64,000 nt of DNA, taken from contig WPIO01000280.1 in the NCBI GenBank assembly GCA_009760855.2, positions 62,001 to 126,000 on the forward strand, given 5' to 3'. This DNA is from Cristatella mucedo. Lineage: Eukaryota > Bryozoa > Phylactolaemata > Cristatellidae. The stretch's first letter is position 1. Each line of letters begins with the position of its first letter. Below the pieces are notes generated by a model, which ran no database searches, was not told the DNA's origin, and saw only the letters and a list, made by a program, of their open reading frames with translations. Positions 34,105 through 47,196 of the stretch are shown here, piece after piece. The translations under genes and the position numbers were made by a program.

Positions 34105-37100
34105 CTGCAAAACAGAAGAGTGCACGGCTGCTACTGGCAGCAGCGCAGCAGCATTCACAGCATGGTCTCAATCAGCGCTGCAGCAGCGGCTCGTACCGGC
34201 AGCGAACCGGACACACACATTCTGCCAACAACGAAGTCAAATTTACGACCAAGACGAGTATGACAACACGAGGTGACGATGCTGCAGCTGACTATAGTGA
34301 GCGCTCAAACAAGAAAACGTATAAAATTCATCCTCTGTGAATGCATGCATGCAATTTTAAGCCGTGGGCGGTCACGTGACTATCTCTGCACCTAGCCGGC
34401 TACTTCCATTTCAGCAAGTGCAGCGGCATGGCAGTGCTGACTAATGTGGTGCTGACAAACGATCATCATTGAAAAACCAGACAGTTTCCTTGCTGAAAAT
34501 AGAGCCCACAAGCAGTCTGCTGGAGGACTCGAGTAGCAAATAGGCAGTGAGGTACACAGTAATCGATGGTGTCAAAGAACCTCTATTATCCGTAAAGCGA
34601 CTCAGGCTGTCCGACCCACCGACCCAGCTTTCACAATGGGGAATAGTAGCACTGATTTTGTATATGAGTAAAACAAGGAGGGTGGAGCCACACAAGTTTT
34701 GAGGGTATGACAGAAGTAAACGCTCATATAGTTTCACACACTGCCTGAACCTGTGTGAGCAAACAGGGTAAAGAATGCATAAGGCCTCTCTCAAAGCTAA
34801 GGATCAACCAAGATATACTCTGCAGTAATCGTACTGGTATAGTACACAGCAGTTTCATAAGCAAACATAGTGCATGCCACATCTTTGCTCAAGGCTTGTT
34901 CTGGAAGGTATTCGACAATGTGGGCATGACACCACCACCATATTGTCCGGCCCACAACCAAACTCACAAGCTCTGCACGACCGCAATGAGCCTGCTACAC
35001 GTGAGCACGGGCCATGTTACCCTATCATTGCCGCAGTCCATACTTTCTGGCAGTCTGCTTGCATGTGCATGTGCGTCCAATGCAGTGGTCGTAGGTATCC
35101 ACAACCAATATGTGGCCATTTCTTCATTTCATTCTCTTCGTCTTGCCGACTCTCGCTCTGACCCCACAGCATTCTGACCTCGCTGCAGCATATTGGTTGC
35201 ACTTTAGCCTGGACCTGGATAAGTCATGCAGCTGATACTTGGATAGTCGACACCAAACACCTCGATACCAAATATACATTTACAAATACACCCAAACATT
35301 CGGGTAGTACTCCAGCATTCGGCTGAAGTACATAGGAGAAAATTAAAGACACCGCTTTGCCGTGATGGCACACTAGGTAAGGCGGTTGCTTTTCACGACA
35401 TCGGAACTCGAATCCTGTGGTGGGCGATCCTTTATCGCCGCTGCAAGTGGTGGTGATAGCCGTAAAGGCTGTTCTGTCGCTATTCAATAGAGGCTGTTAA
35501 ATCAGCTAGTATTTTTTTAAACTATCAGCTGACCATCGAAATACAATTAATTTTGCATAGCGCCCTAAGAGAACTTATTCTCTATTCAGGCGCTTCACAA
35601 ATGCCACGGGGCTCGAGCCCACGACCTCAGCCAGACCTCGATCGGTGCGAGCACCTTAATCATTGGGCCAAACCAGCGTGGCGTCATACAGTGGAAGCAG
35701 TTTTCTCTCTCTGTGACAGCCGACCGACGTCGCTCCTTTCACCCAAGATCTGGTGACATAGTAGCCCAAAATAGATGGAAACCAGCACACAATTAGTGCC
35801 GATTTCGGAGGAAAGTCTATAGTGTAATCGCAGCTTCAGGCACGGAGTGCTGCAAAATTTTGGCTCGAATGGGGACCGATCTCGTTACCCATCGCTCACC
35901 ATCCATGCTCAGTGCTTTACCAATTGAGCCATTGATACAAACGTTTGTTGCCCTAAACTAAAAAATGCCGTCGTTCGTACGGTCAAGTTATATGGAGGTG
36001 TTAAGAGCAAGTCCCTGAACATGGAATGCCTATGCACTTTAGCCATGGCTTAACCCTTTTCTACACTGAAGACGTATATGAAATGCACCAACAACCCCTA
36101 ATAGTGCTTTTTATTTAGCACAACGCCAGCACACCCGTAATAGCAAACATTACTTTGCACTGTGAACTTTCCAAAAAAACTTTTTTATTTGCTTATCTTA
36201 CTTTCTTTCTATTCTTCTCACTCTCAACTTTTACGGGTGTTGGCCTGAAGGCTTCCTGGGAAAGCCTCTTTCATACCAGTCTCCGGCATTAGAGCGATGC
36301 CATTACGGCTGTGGGCAGGATTAAGTCGGCCATCAATATTTAATGATTTTCGGCTGTGTAAACACGCTAACTTGGAGGAAAGTCGGCTGGCGACAAGGAG
36401 TAAAGTCGATAGTGTAAATGCACCTTTAGGCAGCTCCGTATTATGAAATTTTGTAAAGCCACGACTAGGCCACTAATCACTGATAATAAACCAAGCTGTA
36501 ATAGAATCAGGTGTTTTTATAGCTCAGCAGCCTCCTTGATCTGGAATGCCATTGAATCTAATCTCATGAAAGGTAGCAACTGCAGATACAAAACTTGCTT
36601 TATTTTATCGGGAAGTATGTGCACTTGCTACCGTGTAAACTACTCTCCTAAAAAGGATAACTTCTGGAAAAGGTGAAAAATGTCGATTAATCGTGCATTA
36701 AAGCTCCAAGTTGTATCAGGAAACTGAATTCATTCCATCATTTTTTTGAATTTAGACCGAATTTTCCTGTAGATGGCAACAGCTAAGTGGTGCAAAGGCA
36801 CAAGGAGGATGGGCAGGGGGCAGTAGATATGTGGGATGTCAAGAATTGCAAATGCAGCTTGAGGCCACGTGACAGTGCAGCATACAAGTGGCAAGACAGT
36901 CAACCAACCTTCGGTGGTAAGTAGATGGTGGACAGAAACTAAACCAAATACGGTGGCACAAGCACGATGAAGAAAATGGGGCGCTTCAGCACAGCAGGCG
37001 AATATCCCAAAAGAGACACAGCAGCCGTTGCTTAGCTGCAAGCAAGATTGCATGATTGTGGAAGAAGAAGGAAGTGGAAGAGCATGGCTGGCTGCTAGGA

Positions 37101-40100
37101 CACACCTCGGTCGAGTCACGCATTAGTCGGCTGCAGTGAGCATAGGACATGTCTTCCAGCTCTTCGGCAAACTCGGTAGGGTAGACTTCTGACGAGTGTA
37201 TGGGGCTGGCCATCGGGTCGACGATGGCGTGCACACTCAGCCACAAGTTGCCCAGAGGCTCGTCGGCTGGTGAAGCATGATCCATGGTCAAATCCGACGT
37301 TGCTAAAATAACGAGGGGTGAGCAATGCAACGTCGTTTTGAAAACGAATAAGTACCGGTGGCAAAAGCAGCATCGTTACCCTATTATAGAGGATAAGACC
37401 GAGAGATGAACACTGAGCTATACAGGCCCATTGATTCACTAAACCAAAGGCTGGTGGCTGACCACAAATGCTGTGAGCCTCGATGTGTGTTGGCAGCTCC
37501 CTATTACATGCACTGATCCACGTCGTTTCCGTTCTAAGTGATGCTGTGCTCAAGCCCGGCAGGCAGCTCTGATTGTGCTAAATGTTGAGGGTAAAAATGA
37601 ATAATAAAAAAATAGTGCAAGTACTACGTTCAGCATGAAGCACTTGCTCGCCTCAAGGCTCTTCCGACTGCCCACAGCATCCTATTAATGAGACGAACTT
37701 GACCTCAAAATTTGCTTTAAGAACATGCTCTCCTAACGGTTCTTTGTGTACAAAAACCAGAACTGCATACTTCTGAAAATTCTCGTGTCTGAATAAAGCA
37801 CACAGTTGGACTGTCACTTAAAGAAACCAGGTTAGACCAAGATCTACCAAGTACTACGACTACTACCCAACCTCGTTTAGCGAATGGGTTAGCCTGCTTG
37901 CCTTTTTGACGACCAAGGACTCGAGCCCTTCAACATTTGTGAGGCGCTTGGATAGAGATTGAGTTAACTTGGGGTGCTATACAAGTGAATTATAGGTCAT
38001 ATATTTTAACCGAGGACTCGATACTCAGGAATACTCCAACTACCTTTTACACATGCAAATCGCTGTCATACCGACAGTACAAAAGTGAGGTGTTAGCAAA
38101 GATTAGCAGTCTTATTCCACAGGTGTTAACTTACTGTGCAACAGATAAGTCGAAAGACACGGCTAAGACATCTGCGACCCACAACAAAAGTTCCTCACTT
38201 GCAGATCAGCCCCTATTCTATGATCTTTGTTGAGGTACATTAGATCTGCCGTGACTACTGTTTTTAATGCCTCAATGATGTTGTTCTAAAACTGTTCAAA
38301 CATGGTGGCATTCACTTCCCACACACAAACCAGATTGTACTCACCCAGTTCTGTAAGCGTGGCCCGCAGCAATGTTGTTCCACCTTCAAACCTTCCTCAG
38401 CATTTTGCATACACTCAAAAGCACGACTAATAAGGTTCGTGCTATGCTATGGAAACTCTAGTTGGCGACCTAAGATGCTACCGAGACCAGGAGCTTTCCG
38501 ATTCCAGCCAGAGTTGCGGCAGCCGAGAGTAGGCTCCTGTCAATGTGCAGTCCATTGATGGCCACCCGACTTTTTACGCAGTTTATTCGGAATTCGCCAC
38601 TTGCATGAACGGTAGTCACGTTAATTCTCTCCACGATTTGGAGCACTTAGCCGCTTTCTCAAATTGAATGACGATAAAAACCAACTTATCAGTTTCGGGC
38701 GAACCTACAGTCACTAGGAAATGGGGAACACCTATGCCTCATGATTGGCTCGGCCAGCATATCTCCAGTAGCATCAGCACGAAACCTGGGAGTCATGATC
38801 AAAAGTCGACTAGACCACCACATCAGCTCAACCAACAGTCTGCCAACTTTCAGCTACGAAAATACAGCAAAAACATTCGGGCCTGCTTTGACAGGTATAC
38901 CACACCCAAGTTGGCCACTGGATTTAAGACATCCAGTCTTGATATCTGTAACTTACTCCTGCACGTCTTCCTAGAGGTGCAATAAGGTGCTTATAGTTGG
39001 CAAAAAGCTCTGTATCTAGGCTTGCCTGTCATGAAAGTCGCAAACATTGCCACATTACACCACTTCTCAGCGACCGATACTGGCTACTCAGTGCATAAAT
39101 ATAAATATAATTCATTTGTATAGCGCCCCAAGAGAACTTAATCTCTATTCAGGCGCTTCACATATGCCTCGGGGCTTGAGCCCACGACCTCAGCCACACC
39201 TTGGTCGGGGCGAGCACCTTAACCGCTGGACCAAACCAGCTCGTACGACTTCAAAGTTGTGTCACTCACTATTAGGTTCCTTCCCTAGCTTGTTCGAGCC
39301 TAACAATCTGAACTACTTCCCAATGAAACTAAGCATCGTGGTATCAGCTGTTAAGACTCAAGCCGCATAGCTAAGCCTCTAACCAACCTCAAATCTTTTA
39401 GAGACCCTGCATTCAGTTCACTCCAGCTCGTAAAGCCTGGAACTAGTCCCGACTGACATCACGACATCTTCTAGCTAGACAAAAGCATTTAAAAACAAGA
39501 TACTTAGCTCCTTACCCAATGATTCCTGTGGTTATCTTGCTGATCGACTATCGAACATCTTTGCCAAAAAAGATAGACAAAATCAGGAAGTCCATCCCTA
39601 GGGTGGCAGCATTCCCCTGAAATTCTATCCCCCAATTTCCTACAGCACCTCAATGTCTACACTCAAGGAGGCCACTAGTGACCTCGTCCTGAAGTTCATA
39701 TCCCAATCAAAAAAGATAACTAGTCCTCTAGACCCTATTCCCACTTCCTGCTTCTACGATGCATAGCTCTGCAACTGCCAAGCATAACTAACATTATAAA
39801 TATGTCATTAGCCTCAGGTCATGTCCCACCACCTTTGAAAAAGGCTGTAGTTATCACTACTCAAGAAAGCAACACTAGACCAAAAAAGCTTGAGCAACAT
39901 CCACCTAGTCCCTTCTACTGTTCCTATCAAAGACACTGGAAAGAGTTGTGGCAGACTAGCTGAACTCCTAGATTGAAACTACAAACCTTGCTAGTAAGTT
40001 TCAGTCTGATTTGAGAGCTAATCACTCCACAGAGTCAGCATGCTTCGGGTGCATAACGACCAGCTTAGGAATGCAGACTTAGGTAGAGTCTTTCTGCTTG

Positions 40101-42548
40101 TTCTGCTCGATCTTTCGGCAGGTTTTCATATTATCGATCAACAAGTCCTTCTTGAGCTCCTCTCATCTCGCCTGGGCATCACTCATACTAGGCTGCAATG
40201 GTTCAGGTCCTATCTCAGTGGGAAACTCTACAGTATTGATATGAACGGACAGAGAGCATCCGAGAACCCACTGAAGTAAGGGGTACCCCAGGGCTCTGTG
40301 CTTGGTCCGGTTCTCTTCACGGTTTATACTTTCTCTCTCTCTAGCTCTCTCTCTCTCTCTCTCTCGCTCACCGATGTGATTGCCAGGCATGGACTAGGCT
40401 TTCACTTCTATGCAGACAACACTCATTTGTACCTTTGCTTTGATCCATCCCAGCCATCCAGCAGGTCGAATTCTCTCAACTCCTTTGCTGCATGTATTGA
40501 TGACACGCGCACATGGATGGCAGCAGACTTTCATAAACTGAATGATGATAAAAACAACCTCTTGCGCGCAAATTAAGTGTGATTCACAAATCGAAAATCC
40601 TAAGGCTCATAATCGGCTGTTCCAGCAAATCTGTTGAATCTGCACCCAATCTAGGTGTCCTATTCCAAAGTGACCTTTCATTAAACGACCATATCAGTTC
40701 CACTGTCACGTCTTATTTTCTGCCTATTTTCGGCTACATAACATAGCTAAAATTCAGGCTTGTTCAGACAGGGATACCAGATCTAATTTGGTCCGTGCAT
40801 TTGTGACACCCAGTCTCGACTTCTGTAACTCCCTGCTTGCTGGTCTACCGGCCTGCGCAATCAGGTGCTTACAGCTGGTGCAAAACTCAGCAGCTAGGCT
40901 TGTCTGTCGTGAGCGGTGCAGTTGCCACATCACACCATTTCTCGCAGACCTGCACTGGCTACCAGTCAAGCAAAGCATCGACTTCAATGTGTGGTCACTC
41001 ACTTTCAGGTTCCTTTATTCTTTGGCTCCAGCCTACTGCCCAGCCAGGCTAACCAGCATCGTATCACCCGCTTTTCGGAATCTAATCGTTTACCTCGTAC
41101 GACACTCAAATCCTTTGGAGACCGGTGGCTTTAGTTCGCATGCTGCCAAAGCCTTGAACTCACTTCCGACTGGCGAGACGACATCCCCTGACGTGATCAC
41201 ATTTAAAGAAAAAACTAAAAACACATCTTATCACAACATTTAGTGGGTGCACGAGATTCCTACTTTGTGCGCTTATGCATCTTTGCATGCTGACCTGGTG
41301 TATGTCACCTTTAACCATGTTATGTTTGTTGTCAATGAGCATGCCACTACTAACCATTGGATCGTGCTTCCTTTGCAGCAAATGTAAAGTGATTACAAAG
41401 AGATTGGGTTCTCTGAAGGCACTTGAACAAATATATTATTATAATTATTATTACAAGCTAAACATTATTCATTCCTCACACCATTTGCTCGGTCTGCCCC
41501 TTAATCATACTTTCTGTGCAATAGCGTTCTAAAATTGTGCATTTTATCACTAACCCATTCATGCTTCCTTGACAGCATATGTAAAGGACCCAGAAAGAGA
41601 TTTAGTACTCTGAGGGCTATACAAATATGTAATTATTAGTCTATCATTATGAACGTGTTTAAGACAGGGGAGAGGAAGGCACTTGGCCATGGTATTGCAA
41701 TTGGTTCCAGTTGTTGCCACTAGCTTGATGGTTAAATCCAATGCATTCCAGGTTTCTTTTATTTATAAGAAGAGGTCCTGACACACAACAATCTCTTTGA
41801 ACCATCCAAGTCCAATAAATTACAGTTCCCTCTCGTTCTCTCTTTTTGCTTGCACACAGTTGTTGACAGACAGTTTTGACCTCAGGGTCCAAGACTGCGG
41901 AGCTCACTTCCGCAATTCTTGTGCAGCAATGCCGTATGCTATACTCCGTTGGTTCTGGCAACTCCTAGCCAGACGTCATTAACTGCTACTTGTGTGCTAC
42001 ATAATTCTGCTACAGTTCTGTTTCTTCAGTTGCCTCGCTGGCTATCCACTGGAGAGTGGGAGTAGCGCTGAGATTTGATCATGCTACGGACAGCCACTCT
42101 GTCGTGACAAGCACCGAGTCCACGACTTTGTGGAGCTGCATAAGGAGACACACTGAGGAATGAAAATGTAATGTATGTCAGTCTGTAACTCGACAAAGCC
42201 ACACAGATTAAGTGGGAGTCACGCTGTAGAGTTTTCTATATCGCACCTAAAGCCTAACCGGCTATCGGTGCCAAGACTTCACCTGAAGAAACAAAAAGGA
42301 AGTGATGAGAATAGCTGAGTCGGTAGGGCGGTCGAGGAAGTGAGTGGAATAGCAGTAGCAGCTCAGGATGGCTGTGAATAATGTACCACAGTTGACAACA
42401 GGAGAACATATGCTGTTGCATACGAATTATGGAAGTGAGTTCCAATCTAGGTACTTCAGAGCTAAAGCTTATGTTGCCGATGGTCTAAAAGCAAACTTGT
42501 GCAGCGCTACAAGGCACACCGAGACAAGTCTGCACAGCCGCCTATGCA

Positions 42549-42644
<96 letters not shown>

Positions 42645-45600
42645 TATAGCCTCACCGATTGTGAGTCAGCAAGCCCACAGCGCTGTAGTGACTTACAGGA
42701 CTTGGTGCAGGCCGACTTCAGGGATTCCTCAACGAACGGCTCCGCCTGGGTATCTATGTAAAACTGCGGTAGCTGCACCGGCTGCTGGCTGCCTATTGCA
42801 GGCGTAGCATTATTGCCGATTCGCTTGGTTTCATCGTCCAGTAGATCCACGTTGTACAAGGCCAAGTCGGACACGTTCGAAGCCAGTGACATCACCGAGT
42901 AGTCCCTATTGATCGTGGCATCGTTCGAGAGAATGAATGGCAACGAAGTACTCTGCCAGGCGAGTTCAGACGAGCCGGTTCTCGACACACCGGACACCTC
43001 TGTCGACTGGCTGTCCGTCACTGTTCGGACCGCGGAGCCGCCAGCTGCGTCCCCAATGACACTGCTGCCGCCGACGCTATCCGGCGCTAGGCTGGTGGCA
43101 GCCCGGGGCAGCGAGTCTTGCTTCTTGTTGCCGCTCTGCTTTAGTCGATCCTCGAGATGGCGCTTGCCCTCTTTTTCGCTGAAATGCAATACATCTTACT
43201 TGCTGAAGTACAGGAGCATGACAGCACCAGACCGAGGCTGTCGGGTCCAAGCCCGGTCAATGCCAGGGCCTTGCTCACGAGACTGCTTAGGGATTAACAC
43301 GGCACGGCACCTCACACAGAGGGTGAACATCTCATGAAGCACAGAAACCTTTGTTTCTAATACACTTCTTGAGAGAGTGGTAGGGAGGACTCCAGCAGTG
43401 ACTGCAGCTCATTCTGCATTTGCCACACCTTAGTGCCTACAAGCACGGCAACCACTGCCACAGCTCCTTCAGATCACTGCAGTACAGTCCCAGTCCCAGA
43501 TCCCAGGCACTGACTGCTCTGTGGTGCCTGCCTGCCTTCGAGCTGCCATTCTGCTATTTCAAAGGAAGTATGTGTGCAGGGCAGCAAGGATACACTAGCA
43601 CTGCCTGCCACTGGCCGGCAGAGAGCAGTGGATGCTGGCACGAATGCAGTATGCAGCAGCAGGAGAGGCAGCAGAATGAAACCCCGAGGCCCTGCCGCAC
43701 GGCAAGCCGAAGAAGCAGTCAACCTCGGCCGCGCTCTGCAGATTACCAAGCTTGGCTGGCGATCGAGTCGATGACGTGCAAGCACGACAGCACACGACCA
43801 AACAAGGCATAGAACAGTATAATGGCAACATAAAAAAAGCATTTTGCACTCGACATACCTGACAATGTAATTCATGCAGACTATGTACTGCGGGTACTTG
43901 TTCGCGTTATAAACAACGGTTGCGCGTGTCTGAAGCCAGAACCACTCGTTGGATTTGCCGAGAAAGCGATAGTATTTGCTGATGCTGGCACCAGTGGTCA
44001 TAACTTCAACACAGAGCAGCACTGTATCAAGCACTGGGACCGGCTACCCGCAAGCACACAGCTGATACCGACAACCATCGACCAGCCAATCAACACCGAC
44101 AACAGATAAACAAGAGCAAAAACAGTCTATATTTACACCACTGTATAACCTAGCCATATGGATAAAAAACAACCTAGACAAAAACCTGGATAAACAGTAA
44201 CCTAAACTATAGGTTAAATAACCTAGCAAAATATAACAGCTCCGCACGAAGCATGGCTACCACCATCTACTAGTGCCCTCTCTCTGTCTCTGCCTCTCTG
44301 TGTCTCTCTCTTTGTCTCTGTCTGTCTGTCTGTCTGTCTCTGTCCGTCTGTCTGTCTGTCTCTCTCTCTCTGTCTACCTAACCAAGGAAAAATTAAAATA
44401 ATAATTTTAATACTAAGGCATTTGTATAGCACTTTAAGAGAACTGAATGACTTTCTAGGTACCTTCCATATGCTGTACAGAATGCATGACGGAAAAACCC
44501 CCACCAATTTGGCGATTCGAATAAGCTACAGCAAAGATCATGCACAAGGAAATGATCACAGCTAGCCTATTGGACACTTACGGTTACTGTGGCAGTCACT
44601 GCATGTTACCAAATCACCAGGGTGATGATAGTTGTACATGGACTGCCCTATGACCTCATCCGGTTCATAACCAAATATCGTTGATAATCTGTAACATATG
44701 CCATTAATTGTTGCAGCACATACACATGCACTGGCAATGAACAAGAAAGTGAATCTCAACTTAATAAAACAACTAAGTAGTAGACCGGTTGAGCTTGGAT
44801 CTGCTACTACAGCCGAATCAAGTATCTACAGGCACCTGCCTTGTCTTAGCCATGCAATTCAGACGCCAGCGCCTCGCCTCACCCCAAGCGATGCACTGCA
44901 TTAGCGAACCGGTAATCGACTGGTCAGTTGTTTTCACTGACCGTCCATCAAAGTTACGATCTTCCATCAAAGTTACGATCTTCCATCTGAGCTATTTTGC
45001 AATGTCCACAGAGGACAGGCAGATTACTGGACTGTGCTGCCATCATGTCGGTCGTTGCAAAATTGCCTACCACGACGGCTGGGAAGAAAGATAGGCCTTA
45101 CAGTGAACTTCTTACAGTGAACTCCTGACGTCCCAATGTCTCCTCCCAAGCACCAGTGCTTTGCAAGTAGGGATGCACTGGCATAGCAAGAAGCTCCGAT
45201 TTTGGGACTGCAACGATTCTAGCCCAACATTATAAAATATATGTTCCCATTGTGGTTAGAGTGGTACTTATTTTGGCATATACATATAACTGAACAGAAA
45301 GACAACAAGTCAAAGGCAGCAAGTAGATTGCAGCTTGATTACACAGGTCAAGGGTAATCTTCCTAGCCCCTGAGCATGACGATAGGCTGCAACCTTCTGA
45401 ACAGTTAAAGAGAGTATCATATTGGCCAATCCGATAGATTAATACCTGATAGCTTCCCGGGCAAGCACAAGAAAAGTACCATTTTGGTGCGGCCACATAA
45501 TAATGCACAGCTGCAGGCACACGCAAGTGTCCGTGGCTGCAGGTAAGGTTGGTAACTACAGTGAATGTTAGTTAGCAAGCACTACCCCGATCTGAGACTA

Positions 45601-46966
45601 ATTTTTATTTGACGAGAGGGGCACAAAGCAGAATGTCAGCACATCGAACATATTTGGCACATGAGTCAGGGTGACACCCTTCCCTGATCACGTATGTACA
45701 CTCGCCTCCAAGGGTATCTACACTGCTGCCAACATCAATGGCCGAGGGGGGTCTGTCGCAGGGCTTTCAGGCTAATAACCTAAGAAAGAGCAGGGGTACT
45801 AAGTTGTGAAGGATTCGTAACGATATTCAATAAGCACCCAGAAGTATACAAGCCAGTAATATCTAACTTCTTAGTCAGTAAGAAGCAGGAATGCCATGGT
45901 TACTGGGCCGTGATAGCGCAGGAGGTAAGGTGCTTGCTCTTCACGACCGAGGTCGTGGGTTCGAATCCTTAAGCCGAAAGAACCTTTACTGCCAACTGCA
46001 AGCTATGGTGATAGCCGACAAGGCTCTTCTGCTGCTATACAAAAAAGGCTGTTAAATCAGCTAAGATTTTTTCTTGATGAACACTCGGTCCCAGCTGGGT
46101 ATCAATGACAACTTCTTTTAAACTGTACCGTGCAACGCCGACTCCAAAAACTTGAAGCAGCTCGAGAAGATCGCCTGCATAGACAGGTTTGGATTGCTTG
46201 TCATTCATTGGTCCAAGTCCTCCCTTGGATGTCCCATGGTATATGAATTAGGCAACAAACTGAGCCTGACAGCATGACGAATCGTACAAGACAAGATACT
46301 AGGTCGCTTGCATAGCACCCAAGAAAACCTAATATCCACCCAGGTGCTATACAACTCATTGCAAGATAATCATTTACCCAAGGGTTAGTGTCATGACTGG
46401 TATCAAGCATGCTAAAGTAAACAAGTATCATGCTTAGCCCAGCATACTAAAGCATCATGAAGACACTCATGGCCACCGTTTAGCAAGACCAAGAGCTAGT
46501 ACGTGCACTGAATTGTGTATGGAAAGCACACACGAAACAAAAACAATTTCAACAAATACAAGTTCACTGAGGCAAACACACTTCTCTTTGATTATAAGTT
46601 AGATAAATGGCAGAAGCAGAGTTGCTTCTGCTTAACAATTTTAAACATTCAAATAATTTTGCGACCGATTATAGGCGACCAATCTCAGTTACTAACAGCA
46701 CTCTGTTTACGTTGGCTGCCAACATGGCAGCACGGTGACACAGGCATAAAGGAGCCAATCTTCCAGGGTACCCTTTGAACTGGTAGAATGTCAATGAATC
46801 AACGAAATCAGATCTCTAAAGCCCCAAGCTTCACCTCAACGAGGGCATCAAGGCGCAGCAGCTGCGATGTGGTCACTATAACGATAGCCCTCGGTCCGAG
46901 GAGGATGAGGCGCTCCAGCACACGATGAGTGGGGAAAAAGAGAGACAGAGGGAGGATGGAGAGGGA

Positions 46967-47004
<38 letters not shown>

Positions 47005-47137
47005 CGCGAGAGAGAGAGAGTGGGTGTGTGTGAGTGACGATGAGGGGGAGAGAGAGCACGGGAAAAGAGAGAGAGCAAGAGTAAGAACGATAGTGGGAGG
47101 GAGAGAGAGAGAGGGAGAGACAGGCAGACAGACAGGC

Positions 47138-47196
<59 letters not shown>

